Shown: one piece after another, positions 1 through 10,903 of the stretch
Position numbering within the stretch: position 1 is the first letter of the stretch
How the letters are laid out: every line of letters starts with the position of its first letter
Assembly: GCF_000022145.1 (NCBI RefSeq)
Contig: NC_011891.1
Location: 4,942,501-5,006,500, forward strand
From: Anaeromyxobacter dehalogenans 2CP-1
Lineage (GTDB): Bacteria > Myxococcota > Myxococcia > Myxococcales > Anaeromyxobacteraceae
Direction: 5' to 3'
DNA length: 64,000 nt
The notes under the pieces: model-generated
Seen by the model: the letters and a program-made list of their open reading frames with translations, nothing else
Database searches by the model: none
Told to the model about the DNA's origin: nothing
Made by a program: the position numbers and the translations under genes

Positions 1-1
1 C

Positions 2-559
2 CGTGATGCGCTGAGTATCTCGCCGGACGCGCGGGTGGTTATCAGCGTCGCCCGTTTCTCGCGCCAGAAGAACACCCAGGCACTCATCGAGGCCTTCGCC
101 AGCTCCGGCTTACCCGCGAAAGGCGGACATTTGCTACTTGTCGGGGACGGAGCAGAGCGGTCTGCACTTGAGCTCGCCGTGCAGCGACTTGGTCTCGGCC
201 CCAAGGTACGCTTTCTTGGAGTTCGCTCCGACGTCCCAGACCTTCTCGCAGCCGCCGATATCTTCGCTATCAGTTCATCGTGGGAAGGCAATCCCCTGAG
301 CGTCCTTGAGGCCATGTCCGCTGGGCTCCCCGTTCTTGCCTTTTCCGTCGGGTGTCTGCCTGAACTCGTGACGGCCGACTGCGGCATTCTCGTACCCGGG
401 TCCTCAAGCGAAGGTCTCGGCGCAGCGCTCAAGCGCATGGTGGAAAGCCCGAGCATGCTCCCGACGCTTGCAGCCGGGGCTCTGCGCCGGGCTCATGAGC
501 ATTTCGATGTGCGCGTTATGAGTGCAGCCTACGAGAGAGTGTTTCGCGAGTCCTTGTAG
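2..559 (+). CDS. Glycosyltransferase family 4 (GT-B), C-terminal part, truncated by window edge
   Basis: The frame is open from base 2, so the GTG at 35 is probably internal and the true start lies outside the window. About 185 residues are visible, forming the C-terminal Rossmann domain of a GT-B retaining glycosyltransferase. They begin with the VxSVARFSRQKN strand-turn that opens this domain in GT4 enzymes. They also contain the donor-phosphate EX7E motif (within WEGNPLSVLEAMSAG) and the following LPELV loop. The family moves a sugar from a nucleotide-sugar to a growing glycan on the cytoplasmic side of the membrane. Sugar specificity cannot be read. Base composition is clearly lower in G+C than the genes after 4.5 kb, as in its three neighbours. 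It converges on the Wzy-like gene with a 59-nt gap. Confidence 0.88.
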   Translation, partial: RDALSISPDARVVISVARFSRQKNTQALIEAFASSGLPAKGGHLLLVGDGAERSALELAVQRLGLGPKVRFLGVRSDVPDLLAAADIFAISSSWEGNPLSVLEAMSAGLPVLAFSVGCLPELVTADCGILVPGSSSEGLGAALKRMVESPSMLPTLAAGALRRAHEHFDVRVMSAAYERVFRESL

Positions 560-618
560 AGTCATCCGCGCCTCACCTGCGCGCTTGGGACACTCCTCGT
601 CCGGTCGACTGCTTACTG

Positions 619-1944
619 TCAGACCCCTGTAGGCCGGTTCCGCGTCGCTCGGCACAGCGCGAAGGCTCCGAACAAATAGGTCCACCACACCAGATTCGCA
701 AATGGTGATTTGAAGATCAGCAGATCCGTTATCGCCACGACGCCGGACCCTGCGATTCCGTTCAGCAGCAGCAACGGACCGCCGGCGGCAGCCGCCTGTC
801 GGCGCGCCCTGGAGATGGCTCCAGCCAGAACTATCAAAGTCATTAGGCCGGGCAGCCCAAGTTCGAGCACAAGCAGCAGCGGTGTCGAGTGTGGATGATA
901 GAGGACCAATCCGGCGGGCCTGGACTGCATGTAGTCTTCCCATCCGAAAGCTGACGTGCCATCCGCATCTGGCAAATACCATCTCCAGTAAGCCGCGTAT
1001 CCCAACCCCGTGAGGTTCGCGTATAGAGGCGCCTCAAGCAGCGCCCTGCCCGCCGTGGCGTACGTGATCGCGCGGCGTTCGTCCTCTAGGCTCGCGATTC
1101 TTTCCGTGGATGCTCTCGAGAAGACGATCAGCGCAGCCGAGATGCCGACTGCGGCAAGTACCGCAATGAAGGCGAGCCGCGCTCTGCCTCGAAGGGCAAA
1201 AACGCTCAGCAGAACGAATACGCCCACAGCAAGGAGCGCGGACCTAGAGCCCATTGCGAAGATGGCCACGAAGAGCACCGCCGCCGCGACGCCATGTCGG
1301 ATGCGTTGCCGGCCGCCGACCAACTGTTGAACGGCGTATGCCAGCGCGGGAAGAAGTACGAATCCCCCGATAGATGACCCAAACAACGGCCCGCGTAACC
1401 GATGCAGACCAAAGAGCGGATCCACACCGCTGTTTGCCTCGGACCTCAATCCCAACTGCAGAAACGATTCGGCCGCGTAGAGCCCCGCAATGGCTGCCAC
1501 CAACATGGTCAGATAAGACAGCAGAACGGGAACACCGGTCGCTTCAAGTGCGTTCACAGTATAGAAGGCGCACCACATCACAGCTGCGGCAATCAAGAGC
1601 GTGTACGCCATTGCCGGAACGTCAGGCCCTGACGCGTCGCTCCATATGAGCAGCGATGCCGCAGCGTACACAAAGAGCGCAGAGAAGGCGATCGGAGTCC
1701 AGTTGCGTCTTGCGCCTTGGCGCCGGCGGCGCAACAGCGCGCTTCCCCACATCACTCCGACCAGAGCGATGAATCCAAGTTCCATTGCGGCCACTGGCGT
1801 TCCCAGAACGTCAATCCAGGGCCTGACTCTCGTGGGCGTGACACCCGCGGCAAGCACAACGCCCAAGAGCAGCACACTTTCGGGATAGATCGGTCGGCGC
1901 GGCGGAGCAAGTGAGCGCGACGCAGTGGCGCTATTCGTGAGCAT
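619..1944 (-). CDS. O-antigen polymerase/ligase-like membrane protein (Wzy/WaaL superfamily)
   Basis: Very hydrophobic protein of about 441 residues with roughly ten predicted membrane helices. Near residue 340 a periplasmic loop holds an HPHSTP motif followed by a helix with ELGLPG, the usual signature of the Wzy_C/O-antigen ligase family. These enzymes polymerise lipid-linked repeat units or ligate glycan to a carrier in the periplasm. An ATG at 1986 would add 14 residues, but the ATG at 1944 begins a more natural N-terminus before the first helix, so I chose it. A TATACC box lies only about 11 nt upstream of that ATG, so if it is the -10 box the mRNA would be nearly leaderless. Low-GC block; divergent from the beta-helix gene. 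Polymerase versus ligase cannot be decided. Confidence 0.8.
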   Translation of the reverse strand: MLTNSATASRSLAPPRRPIYPESVLLLGVVLAAGVTPTRVRPWIDVLGTPVAAMELGFIALVGVMWGSALLRRRRQGARRNWTPIAFSALFVYAAASLLIWSDASGPDVPAMAYTLLIAAAVMWCAFYTVNALEATGVPVLLSYLTMLVAAIAGLYAAESFLQLGLRSEANSGVDPLFGLHRLRGPLFGSSIGGFVLLPALAYAVQQLVGGRQRIRHGVAAAVLFVAIFAMGSRSALLAVGVFVLLSVFALRGRARLAFIAVLAAVGISAALIVFSRASTERIASLEDERRAITYATAGRALLEAPLYANLTGLGYAAYWRWYLPDADGTSAFGWEDYMQSRPAGLVLYHPHSTPLLLVLELGLPGLMTLIVLAGAISRARRQAAAAGGPLLLLNGIAGSGVVAITDLLIFKSPFANLVWWTYLFGAFALCRATRNRPTGV

Positions 1945-2051
1945 CTTGACCGAAGGGTATATGATTTCGGGATGACATGCGGGCAAGCGGGCGGCCTGCC
2001 GCTACCAGGCTGGCTTGCCGATGGCTGTGGTTGCGCCTTGGGAGGTCAAGA

Positions 2052-2927
2052 ATGACCGCGTGTTTCCTTTCCGCTCTCCTCGTCGCTTGGTTCGGGACCC
2101 CGCCCTCTGATCATTCGACATCGGCTGAGGCGAGCGTACAGTCGTTTGGGGCGCGAGGCGACGGAGTGGCTGACGACTCCGATGCACTCCAAGCCGCGTT
2201 CGACTCTGGACCAAGCGTTCTTCCGCGTCCATCTGCGTATTACCGCATCACCCGGACGTTGAGGGTTAGTTCGTCCGTTCGCGGCGTTGGGATGCCCGAA
2301 CTTCGGATGGTCGGAGCGGATGGTTCGCCTGCGAAAACGCTTCTCGCGGTAATCGGGTACGCGGGACCCATGCCTCTCACGGTAACTGGACTTCATCTAA
2401 ACGGCGGATGGGACGGCGTGGGAACCGCGGGAGAGTGGAGCCACACCATTTCGATACTTGGCTCCCGGAACGTGGTGATCGAGGGCAACGAGCTCGACAG
2501 CCCGTACGGCGACAACGTCTACCTAGGCAAGCTTCCCGTACCACCGCACACTAACAGCGCACGCATCACGATCCGCCGCAATGCAGCGCGGTCTCCGCGT
2601 CGATGCAACATCGCCGTTGTCGCCGCACAGGAAGTCGTTATCGAGGACAACTATCTTGAAAAGACCAATGGCTACGTGGCGGCGATCGATCTTGAGCCGA
2701 ATAACGATCCCCGCGATAGGGTCAGCAGTGTTCTGATCATCAACAACAAGGTGTTCGCCCCCAAATCGCCGTTCGTATACGCGTACACGACCTCCGGCTA
2801 TCCGTTCAGCATTCGGGGCGTCACTGTAGACGGCAACTCCGGCAAAGCGCGTGCGGCATACGCCGTTGGTAAGCCTCAAACACGGGTCGAACTTCAGGTC
2901 GTTCGCAACAACCACATCACCCCTTAG
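2052..2927 (+). CDS. Secreted right-handed beta-helix protein (pectate lyase-like fold)
   Basis: About 291 residues. The start at 2052 is preceded by a perfect GGAGG at 2041-2045 with 6-nt spacing, so it is preferred over an in-frame ATG at 1977. An N-terminal hydrophobic segment (about residues 1-16) looks like a signal peptide. The mature part opens with FGARGDGVADDSDALQAA, the characteristic first coil of the Pectate_lyase_3/end-rhamnosidase superfamily. It continues with repeated short beta strands of the type VVIEGNELD and VVIEDNYLE, typical of parallel beta-helix rungs. Members bind or cleave polysaccharides. Its place inside a glycan cluster suggests action on the cluster's own polymer, possibly as a lyase or chain-length trimmer. 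Catalytic residues cannot be assigned. The 3' end overlaps the convergent flippase gene by 11 nt. Confidence 0.75.
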   Translation: MTACFLSALLVAWFGTPPSDHSTSAEASVQSFGARGDGVADDSDALQAAFDSGPSVLPRPSAYYRITRTLRVSSSVRGVGMPELRMVGADGSPAKTLLAVIGYAGPMPLTVTGLHLNGGWDGVGTAGEWSHTISILGSRNVVIEGNELDSPYGDNVYLGKLPVPPHTNSARITIRRNAARSPRRCNIAVVAAQEVVIEDNYLEKTNGYVAAIDLEPNNDPRDRVSSVLIINNKVFAPKSPFVYAYTTSGYPFSIRGVTVDGNSGKARAAYAVGKPQTRVELQVVRNNHITP

Positions 2928-4164
2928 ACACCCTGCTTCCGATTAGGCGCGGCGCACCCCAGGCGAACGTCCCTAGCGCTACGGCTTGGCTAATGAATCC
3001 GGACGTCACCGCTCCTCTCCAGCCGAAATGAGGGTCGAGAGCGATGTTCAGCCCCAAGCTGAGTGCGAGGGTACCGACCTGGACCGCCGAACGGACCTTC
3101 TGGTTGCCGGATCCTGTGAGCGCGTCAGCGAACGGGTACGCAAGACTCTGGACAAGCAATAGCGGAGTCATGCCTCTCAGTGCACCTGCGGTCTCGCCGA
3201 AGCCTCCGCCGAGCAATTGCGCAATGGGATCGGCAAACAGCCAGAGTACTGCTCCCGCTACGATGCTGTACGCGACAATGGGCATCGCGAGTTTCAGAGC
3301 AACGGCTCTTGCATGGCCGATTCCTCGCTCGCCTGCAGAGAAGAATTTTGGGTAGATCGCGCCTAGCAGCGCGGTGACAGGTACGAACCCTACGTTAACA
3401 ACTCTTTGAGCCGCGGCGTACACGCCAACGGCTTCGAATGAACTCACGCGCGCGAGCACGGTTTTATCAAGGTCGCCGTAGGCACTTTGTGCCGACAGTG
3501 CTACGGCGAAATGAACACCGTCTCTCAGTCGCTCCCGGAGCATCCCCCACTCGCAACGCGGACGCCCCCACCGCACGATCAGCCATGCAAGGCAACAAGC
3601 ACCTACGATTAGACTTTGCCCGAAGTACAAGACCGCCCACATGGAAACGGTCCCGTTCATGCGATAGAGAATCGCAACACCGGCGAGTTGGACGGCTCCT
3701 TGCCCGGCCTCCATCACGGCAATCAATTTCGGACGGCCGCACGCTACGCATACGGCGCGGAATACTGTTGCTAGCCTGGCTCCCACAAAAGCGGCGCCTC
3801 CCAGTGCAAGGCCTACGGCCCAGGGCGCACCTGGCAAAATGAGGAGCAGGAGCAGGAGGAGCGCTCCGAATGCAAGCGGGGTAGTCAGGGCCGCGACGAG
3901 TAGCGCGTCCCCAACTGCTCGGGACACCGCAGTCCCCCGAGCGATGTCACGGACTACAAGGGAATACGCGCCAAGCTCGACAAAAGGTGCCAGGAGCGTG
4001 CACAACGCCAAGATCGCCGCAAACGAGCCAAATCCCGTCGCGCCCAGTACGCGCGCCAGGATCACAAAGACGATGGCTTGCAACCCTATCCGGAGTCCAG
4101 ACCCCACAAGCATCCACCCGACTCGCCGCATTGTGTCACGCATGGTGCCAGTGGTCAGTCGCAT
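2917..4164 (-). CDS. Wzx-like polysaccharide flippase (PST/MATE-like)
   Basis: About 415 residues, polytopic with around 12 hydrophobic segments. It begins with a helix leading into LARVLGATGFGSFA, the hallmark first-helix turn of polysaccharide-transport flippases. Near the middle is a YGDLDKTVLARV stretch, typical of the family's conserved helix 7 region. It would flip undecaprenyl-linked repeat units across the inner membrane for the neighbouring polymerase. The longest frame starts at 4302, but its first 46 residues are charged and unlike the family. I chose the ATG at 4164; ATGs at 4143 and 4131 are also possible. Lower G+C than downstream genes, consistent with the strain-variable part of a surface-glycan locus. 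Confidence 0.82.
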   Translation of the reverse strand: MRLTTGTMRDTMRRVGWMLVGSGLRIGLQAIVFVILARVLGATGFGSFAAILALCTLLAPFVELGAYSLVVRDIARGTAVSRAVGDALLVAALTTPLAFGALLLLLLLILPGAPWAVGLALGGAAFVGARLATVFRAVCVACGRPKLIAVMEAGQGAVQLAGVAILYRMNGTVSMWAVLYFGQSLIVGACCLAWLIVRWGRPRCEWGMLRERLRDGVHFAVALSAQSAYGDLDKTVLARVSSFEAVGVYAAAQRVVNVGFVPVTALLGAIYPKFFSAGERGIGHARAVALKLAMPIVAYSIVAGAVLWLFADPIAQLLGGGFGETAGALRGMTPLLLVQSLAYPFADALTGSGNQKVRSAVQVGTLALSLGLNIALDPHFGWRGAVTSGFISQAVALGTFAWGAPRLIGSRVSKG

Positions 4165-4482
4165 TGTTCCTGAGTACGAGCGCTGGAAGAGCGTTTCGCG
4201 ATTGTGACGCGGTTCGGCTGGTGTTTCGTGACGCACGCTTCGCTTCCGGTTCCGTTCATGTGACCCGACTCGTCGGGTCTGTGAGCACGACGGATTGACC
4301 ACCGTGCAAATAGAGCAGGGCGTCTGCTCCGACTAGGGGCGCCTCCACAACTGCGGCAGATCGGTGGCGTGGGTTGTATGTTGCTAATCGCATGGGAGGG
4401 CCCGCGCGCTCATCGCCAGCGCGCCGATTCGTCTACACTGGGATCCTGCCGCTGAGCTTAGCCGGGGCGCGCTCGCAGCCGC
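4165..4482. other. Non-coding junction between low-GC glycan block and high-GC rfb genes
   Basis: About 318 bases with no convincing gene. Frames here are short or are upstream extensions of the flippase frame. The left half still has the lower G+C composition of the flippase and would hold its promoter. The right half rises to the high G+C of the rfb operon and lies just past the rfbB stop. No terminal inverted repeats, tRNA or integrase remnant are seen at the composition change. Confidence 0.5.
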
Positions 4483-5493
4483 CTACCCCCGCCCGTACTG
4501 CGTCTCGTAATACTTCAGGTACTCCCCCGAGATGATCCGCTCCCACCACGGGCGGTGCTCCCGGTACCAGCGCACCGTCTCGCCGAGCGCGTCCTCGAAG
4601 CGATGGCGCGGCGCCCAGCCGAGCTTCGTCCGCGCCTTGGTGGCGTCGATGGCGTAGCGGCGGTCGTGGCCGAGCCGATCCTTCACGTAGGTGATGAGCG
4701 TCTCGGGCTTGCCCACGTGGCGCAGCACCTGCTTCACGATGTCGATATTGTGCCGCTCGCTCGAGGCGCCGAAGTTGTAGACCTCGCCGTCGTGGCCGTG
4801 CTCGAGCGCGGCGAGCAGGCCGCGGCAGTGGTCCTCGACGTGGATCCAGTCGCGCACGTTCATCCCGTCGCCGTACACGGGCAGCGGGAGGTCCCGGAGC
4901 GCGTTCGCGATCATGAGCGGGATGAGCTTCTCGGGGAACTGGTAGGGCCCGTAGTTGTTGGAGCAGCGGGTCACCACCACGGGCAGCTTGAACGTGTGCG
5001 CGTAGGCGAGCGCGAGGAGGTCGCTCGACGCCTTCGAGGCCGAGTAGGGCGAGGACGGGTCGAGCGGCGTCGTCTCGGTGAAGTAGCCGGTGGGGCCGAG
5101 CGAGCCGTACACCTCGTCGGTGGAGACGTGCAGGAAGCGCTTCACGCCGTGCTGGCGCGCGGCCTCGAGCAGCACCTGGGTGCCGCGCACGTTCGTGTCG
5201 ATGAACACGGCCGGCGCGAGGATCGACCGGTCGACGTGGCTCTCGGCGGCGAGGTGCATCACCACGTCGATGCGCTCGGTCCGGAAGATCTCGGCCACCA
5301 GCTCGCCGTTCCCGATGTCGCCGCGGACGAAGCGGTACTGCGAGCTGCCCTCCACGGCGGCGAGGTTCTCGGCGTTGCCGGCGTAGGTGAGCTTGTCGAG
5401 GTTGACGACCCGCCAGCCGGGCCGCTCGGCGAGGAGCAGCCGGACCAGGTTCGAGCCGATGAAGCCGCAGCCGCCGGTGAGGAGGACGTTCAT
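4483..5493 (-). CDS. rfbB: dTDP-glucose 4,6-dehydratase
   Basis: 336 residues, the usual length. It is an extended SDR enzyme that converts dTDP-glucose to dTDP-4-keto-6-deoxyglucose, second step of dTDP-L-rhamnose synthesis. Visible are the N-terminal GGCGFIGSN NAD-binding loop, NLDKLTYAGN after the second strand (a typical RmlB sequence), STDEVYG with the catalytic Thr-Asp-Glu, and the YSASK catalytic Tyr-x3-Lys. The ATG overlaps the rfbC stop in an ATGA arrangement, so translation is probably coupled. It is the last gene of a minus-strand rfbA-rfbC-rfbB operon. Confidence 0.97.
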   Translation of the reverse strand: MNVLLTGGCGFIGSNLVRLLLAERPGWRVVNLDKLTYAGNAENLAAVEGSSQYRFVRGDIGNGELVAEIFRTERIDVVMHLAAESHVDRSILAPAVFIDTNVRGTQVLLEAARQHGVKRFLHVSTDEVYGSLGPTGYFTETTPLDPSSPYSASKASSDLLALAYAHTFKLPVVVTRCSNNYGPYQFPEKLIPLMIANALRDLPLPVYGDGMNVRDWIHVEDHCRGLLAALEHGHDGEVYNFGASSERHNIDIVKQVLRHVGKPETLITYVKDRLGHDRRYAIDATKARTKLGWAPRHRFEDALGETVRWYREHRPWWERIISGEYLKYYETQYGRG

Positions 5494-6056
5494 CGCGGGT
5501 GCTCCGGGCCCTCGAACACGGCCGCCTCCCGGAACGGCCGCCCGGCGGCATCCTTGGCCGACACGAGCGGGCGCACGCCGCCGGTGGGCCAGTCGATGCC
5601 GAGGGCCGGGTCGTCCCAGCGGATGCAGTGCTCGTGCTCGGGGTGCCAGTAGTCGGTGATCTTGTAGACGAACTCGGCCTCGTCGGAGCGCACGAGGAAG
5701 CCGTGCGCGAAGCCCTCGGGGATCCAGAGCTGGCGCTTGTTCTCTGCGGAGAGGATCTCGCCGGCCCAGCGCCCGAAGGTGGGCGAGCCGCGGCGGAGGT
5801 CCACCGCCACGTCGAACACCTCGCCGCGCGTGACGCGCACGAGCTTCCCCTGCGGGTTGGGGAGCTGGTAGTGCAGGCCGCGCAGCACGCCGCGCGCGGA
5901 GAGGCTGTGGTTGTCCTGCACGAACTCGACGTGCCGGCCGACGGCGGCGTCGAACGCCTTCTGGTTGAAGCTCTCGAAGAAGTACCCGCGCGCGTCGCCG
6001 AAGACGCGCGGCTCCACGACCAGCAGGCCGGGCAGTGCGGTGGCGCGGGCCTCCAT
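5490..6056 (-). CDS. rfbC: dTDP-4-dehydrorhamnose 3,5-epimerase
   Basis: 188 residues, the normal RmlC size. A cupin-fold enzyme acting on dTDP-4-keto-6-deoxyglucose in the third step of dTDP-rhamnose synthesis. Diagnostic stretches are GYFFESFNQ, FVQDNHSLS, and RGLHYQ containing the catalytic His. Further on are the IPEGFAHGF loop and the C-terminal YKITDYW and DWP segments. The ATG at 6056 shares one base with the stop of rfbA, and its own stop overlaps the rfbB start, so three-gene translational coupling is likely. A longer frame reaching to 7007 is only the antisense-like extension through rfbA. Confidence 0.97.
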   Translation of the reverse strand: MEARATALPGLLVVEPRVFGDARGYFFESFNQKAFDAAVGRHVEFVQDNHSLSARGVLRGLHYQLPNPQGKLVRVTRGEVFDVAVDLRRGSPTFGRWAGEILSAENKRQLWIPEGFAHGFLVRSDEAEFVYKITDYWHPEHEHCIRWDDPALGIDWPTGGVRPLVSAKDAAGRPFREAAVFEGPEHPR

Positions 6057-6940
6057 CAGAACACCCGGGTCCCGAGCAGGCTCCGCACGTATTGACCGTA
6101 CGTGGACTTGCCGAGGGCCGCCGCGCGCGCCTCGAGCTGGGCGTCGTCGATCCAGCCCTGCCGCCAGGCGACCTCCTCCGGGCAGGCGATCTTGAGCCCC
6201 TGCCGCTTCTCGATGGTGGCGATGAACTGCCCGGCGTCGAGGAGCGAGTCGTGCGTGCCGGTGTCGAGCCACGCGTAGCCGCGGCCCATGATCTCGACCG
6301 AGAGCTGGCCGCGCTCGAGGTACAGGCGGTTGAGGTCGGTGATCTCGAGCTCGCCGCGGGCGGAGGGCCGGATGCTGGAGGCCAGCTCGACCACGTTGTG
6401 GTCGTAGAAGTACAGGCCGGTGACGGCGTAGCGCGACTTCGGCTTCGCGGGCTTCTCCTCGATGCTCACCGCGCGGCGCTCGGCGTCGAACTCCACCACG
6501 CCGTAGCGCTCGGGGTCGGTCACGGCGTACGCGAACACGGTGGCGCCGTCGGCGCGCGCGTCGGCGGCGCGCAGGATGTTCTGCAGGTCGTGCCCGTAGA
6601 AGATGTTGTCGCCGAGCACCAGCGCCGACGGCCCGCCGCGCACGAAGTCGGCGCCGAGGACGAACGCCTGCGCCAGGCCCTCGGGCCTGGGCTGCACCTT
6701 GTACTCGAGCCGGAGCCCCCACTGGCTGCCGTCGCCGAGCAGCTCCTGGAACCGCGGGGTGTCCTGGGGCGTCGAGATGACGAGGATGTCCTGGATCCCG
6801 GCCAGCATGAGCGCGCTGAGCGGGTAGTACACCATCGGCTTGTCGTAGACCGGCAGGAGCTGCTTCGAGATCGCGAGCGTGGCCGGGTAGAGCCGCGTAC
6901 CGGCTCCGCCCGCGAGGATGATTCCCTTGCGACTGGTCAT
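6056..6940 (-). CDS. rfbA: Glucose-1-phosphate thymidylyltransferase
   Basis: 294 residues, matching RmlA. It forms dTDP-glucose from dTTP and glucose-1-phosphate, the committed step of dTDP-rhamnose synthesis. The N-terminal nucleotide-binding loop [11 protein letters not shown] is followed by [19 protein letters not shown] carries the metal-binding Asp, and EEKP and DTGTHDSL form the sugar site. The ATG at 6940 is preceded by GGGGGAAG and is favoured over an upstream in-frame ATG at 6988, which would add 16 non-homologous residues. First gene of the rfbA-rfbC-rfbB operon. Its leader carries the conserved promoter-like element described separately. Confidence 0.97.
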   Translation of the reverse strand: MTSRKGIILAGGAGTRLYPATLAISKQLLPVYDKPMVYYPLSALMLAGIQDILVISTPQDTPRFQELLGDGSQWGLRLEYKVQPRPEGLAQAFVLGADFVRGGPSALVLGDNIFYGHDLQNILRAADARADGATVFAYAVTDPERYGVVEFDAERRAVSIEEKPAKPKSRYAVTGLYFYDHNVVELASSIRPSARGELEITDLNRLYLERGQLSVEIMGRGYAWLDTGTHDSLLDAGQFIATIEKRQGLKIACPEEVAWRQGWIDDAQLEARAAALGKSTYGQYVRSLLGTRVF

Positions 6941-6980
6941 GCGGCGGTCTTCCCCCGAGTGCGACCGGACGCCGCCTGGA

Positions 6981-7080
6981 GGCGCCACGGACGGCCAACC
7001 CTACCACCAGGGGGAGCGCCTTTCATGCCCGGGAGGCATGGTGCCCGCGCCGGGTCGGACGGCGCTCGTTTGCCGCAGCG
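6981..7080. repeat. 100-bp intergenic element, copy 1 (rfbA/rfbD divergent region)
   Basis: This stretch aligns without gaps to 12611-12710, with 75 of 100 positions identical by manual count. The ends are perfectly conserved: ten bases at each side, including TTTGCCGCAGCG in both. Both copies lie directly upstream of a minus-strand nucleotide-sugar gene (rfbA here). An inverted repeat CATGCC-n5-GGCATG sits at 7024-7040. Such conservation outside genes suggests a shared promoter/operator or a duplicated leader. Confidence 0.75.
6998..7026 (-). promoter_or_regulatory. Candidate promoter of rfbA operon
   Basis: On the minus strand an ATGAAA -35-like hexamer (7021-7026) and a TAGGGT -10-like hexamer (6998-7003) are separated by 17 nt. 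The same pair with the same spacing recurs upstream of the WecC-like gene. The predicted start would give a leader of about 50 nt. The hexamers match sigma-70 only partly, so conservation between the two loci is the main support. Confidence 0.45.
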
Positions 7081-7103
7081 CGGTTCGGCGGTAGGCTCGC
7101 CGC

Positions 7104-8000
7104 GTGCGGATCGCGATCACCGGGGCAAACGGACTGCTGGGCGGCGCCGCGGTCGGGCTGGCGGCGGCGGCGGGACACGACGTGCTGGGGATCGGGCGCG
7201 GTCCGTGCCGGCTGCCCCCGGGCGGCCTCGGCTGGGCGGACGCGGATCTCGCCGATGGGCGCTCGGTCGAGAGCGCGCTGCTGGCGTTCCGGGCCGAGGC
7301 GGTGCTCCACGCGGGCGCCATGACCGACGTGGACGGCTGCGAGCGCGAGCCGGAGGCGGCCTGGCGCGCGAACGTGGGCGGCACCGAGCAGGTGGCGCGC
7401 GCCTGCCGGGCGCTCGGGGCGCGGCTGGTGGCGGTCTCGACCGACTACGTGTTCGACGGCACGCGGGGTGGCTACGGCGAGGACGACCTGCCGAACCCGC
7501 GCGGCGCCTACGCGCGCACCAAGCGCTGCGGCGAGGAGGCGGCGCTGGTGATCGCGCCGGACGCGGCGGTGGCGCGGGTGGCGGTGGTGTACAGCGGCCG
7601 CCGGGGCGCGAAGCCGACGTTCGCCACGCAGGTGGTGGAGAAGCTCTCGCGCGGCGAGGCGGTGAAGGCGTTCTCCGACCAGGTGGTCTCGCCGACGCTC
7701 GCCGAGAGCGCGGCGGAGATGACGCTCGAGCTGCTCCTCGAGCACGGCTACCGCGGCGTGCTCCACACCGCCGGCGCGACCGCGCTCGACCGGGTGGACT
7801 TCGCCCGCCGCGTGGCGGCGCGCTTCGGCCTCTCGGGCGAGATCGTCCCGGTGAAGACGGCCGACGTGAAGCTGCTCGCGCCGCGACCGCTCCGGAGCGG
7901 CCTCGACGTCTCGCGGGCGGCGGCGCTGCTGCGGTCGCGGCCGCTCCCCATCGACGTCGCGCTGGACCGCTTCCACGCGCAGTGGGCGGCGCGGGGGTAG
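7104..8000 (+). CDS. rfbD: dTDP-4-dehydrorhamnose reductase
   Basis: 298 residues from a GTG start. The SDR-type RmlD enzyme reduces dTDP-4-keto-L-rhamnose to dTDP-L-rhamnose with NAD(P)H, the last step of the pathway. N-terminal GANGLLG is the nucleotide loop. HAGAMTDVDGCE, STDYVFDG and the YARTK catalytic Tyr-x3-Lys are all RmlD hallmarks, as is the C-terminal RPLRSGLD-like segment. It is transcribed away from rfbA-C-B, so the four rhamnose genes are split into two divergent units sharing about 160 nt of control region. This one leads toward fcl-gmd. Confidence 0.95.
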   Translation: MRIAITGANGLLGGAAVGLAAAAGHDVLGIGRGPCRLPPGGLGWADADLADGRSVESALLAFRAEAVLHAGAMTDVDGCEREPEAAWRANVGGTEQVARACRALGARLVAVSTDYVFDGTRGGYGEDDLPNPRGAYARTKRCGEEAALVIAPDAAVARVAVVYSGRRGAKPTFATQVVEKLSRGEAVKAFSDQVVSPTLAESAAEMTLELLLEHGYRGVLHTAGATALDRVDFARRVAARFGLSGEIVPVKTADVKLLAPRPLRSGLDVSRAAALLRSRPLPIDVALDRFHAQWAARG

Positions 8001-10076
<2,076 letters not shown>

Positions 10077-10127
10077 CGCGGAGCTGGACGAGCGGAGGCG
10101 GTCGAACCCGGCGCCTTGCGCTGCGGA

Positions 10128-10900
10128 TCAGGGCAGCGCGTCATGATGACGGGCGCGACGGCGCTCGAGGTACCGTCTCATCTGTGGGTAACGAACCGTC
10201 CGGAACTGCGCCGGAAGGCGATCATCGACGACGATCGCCGTGAAGGCGTCGAGCTGGAAGCGCGCGAAGGCGGCTCGCGCGACCTGGCCCTTCGCAAAGC
10301 GGAAGACGCGCTCGTTCAGCTTCCGGACGGCATCGATGTGGCCGGCGCTCAGCAGGTCGAGGAGGAAGCCTCGGGCGCATCGTACGGACATGCGCGCCTG
10401 TAGCAGACCGTGTTCGCCTTGGTACTTCTCGTACTCGACGGTGTTGCTGAGGCGGCTCTCCATGCAGACGACCGGGTGTATGACCCTGAACTGCAGACCC
10501 TGACGTCGGAGTTCGGGATCGAGCGCGGAGACGCGGAGGGCCGTCCGCTGGAGATCCGCCGTATCGACGCCGCAGATCTTCTCGAGGAAGTCGATGAGGC
10601 GCTCGTGACCGCGATGGTCGGTGAAGCGAATGACCGCGTAGTTCGCGGCTGGGTGATCGACCTCGGCAACCATGAGCTGTCCGCCCAGCTTCTCGGCGAG
10701 AGTCTGCGGTTCGGGCGGTCGCCCGACGAAATCGATGTCAGGCGCTCGTGAGGGGGATGTTCGCGCGGAGAACGTCGTCGCGATCGCCGTAGTACTCGGC
10801 CCAGAAATTGAGGGCCTGCCCACCCACCAGAACGGTTTCCTGAGAGACCCCCGCTCGGAGGAGCAGGGGCTCGACATCTTCTCTGTAGGCGAGGGGCGGG
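10128..10900 (-). pseudogene. Frameshifted nucleotidyltransferase-fold protein (AbiEii/MNT-like)
   Basis: Two minus-strand frames join into one recognisable protein. The upstream part (about 10738-10893) encodes VLVGGQALNFWAEYY, and the downstream part (10128 to about 10745) continues with DIDFVGRPPE. Together these give the GG...D-x-D core of a Pol-beta-like nucleotidyltransferase, as in AbiEii/MNT toxin-type proteins. Removing one base near 10740-10743 restores a continuous frame reading LTSADIDFVG. The downstream 200 residues are alpha/beta with no known motif. No good start codon is visible for the upstream part, so the 5' limit is approximate. G+C is lower than the flanking genes, suggesting an acquired and then decayed gene. 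A sequencing error is the main alternative. Confidence 0.65.
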
Positions 10901-10903
10901 GCG

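Noticed and set aside
4433-5551. Long minus-strand frame overlapping rfbB
   Set aside because: Arg/Pro-rich translation without motifs; rfbB in another frame is unambiguous. Shadow frames are frequent at this GC content.
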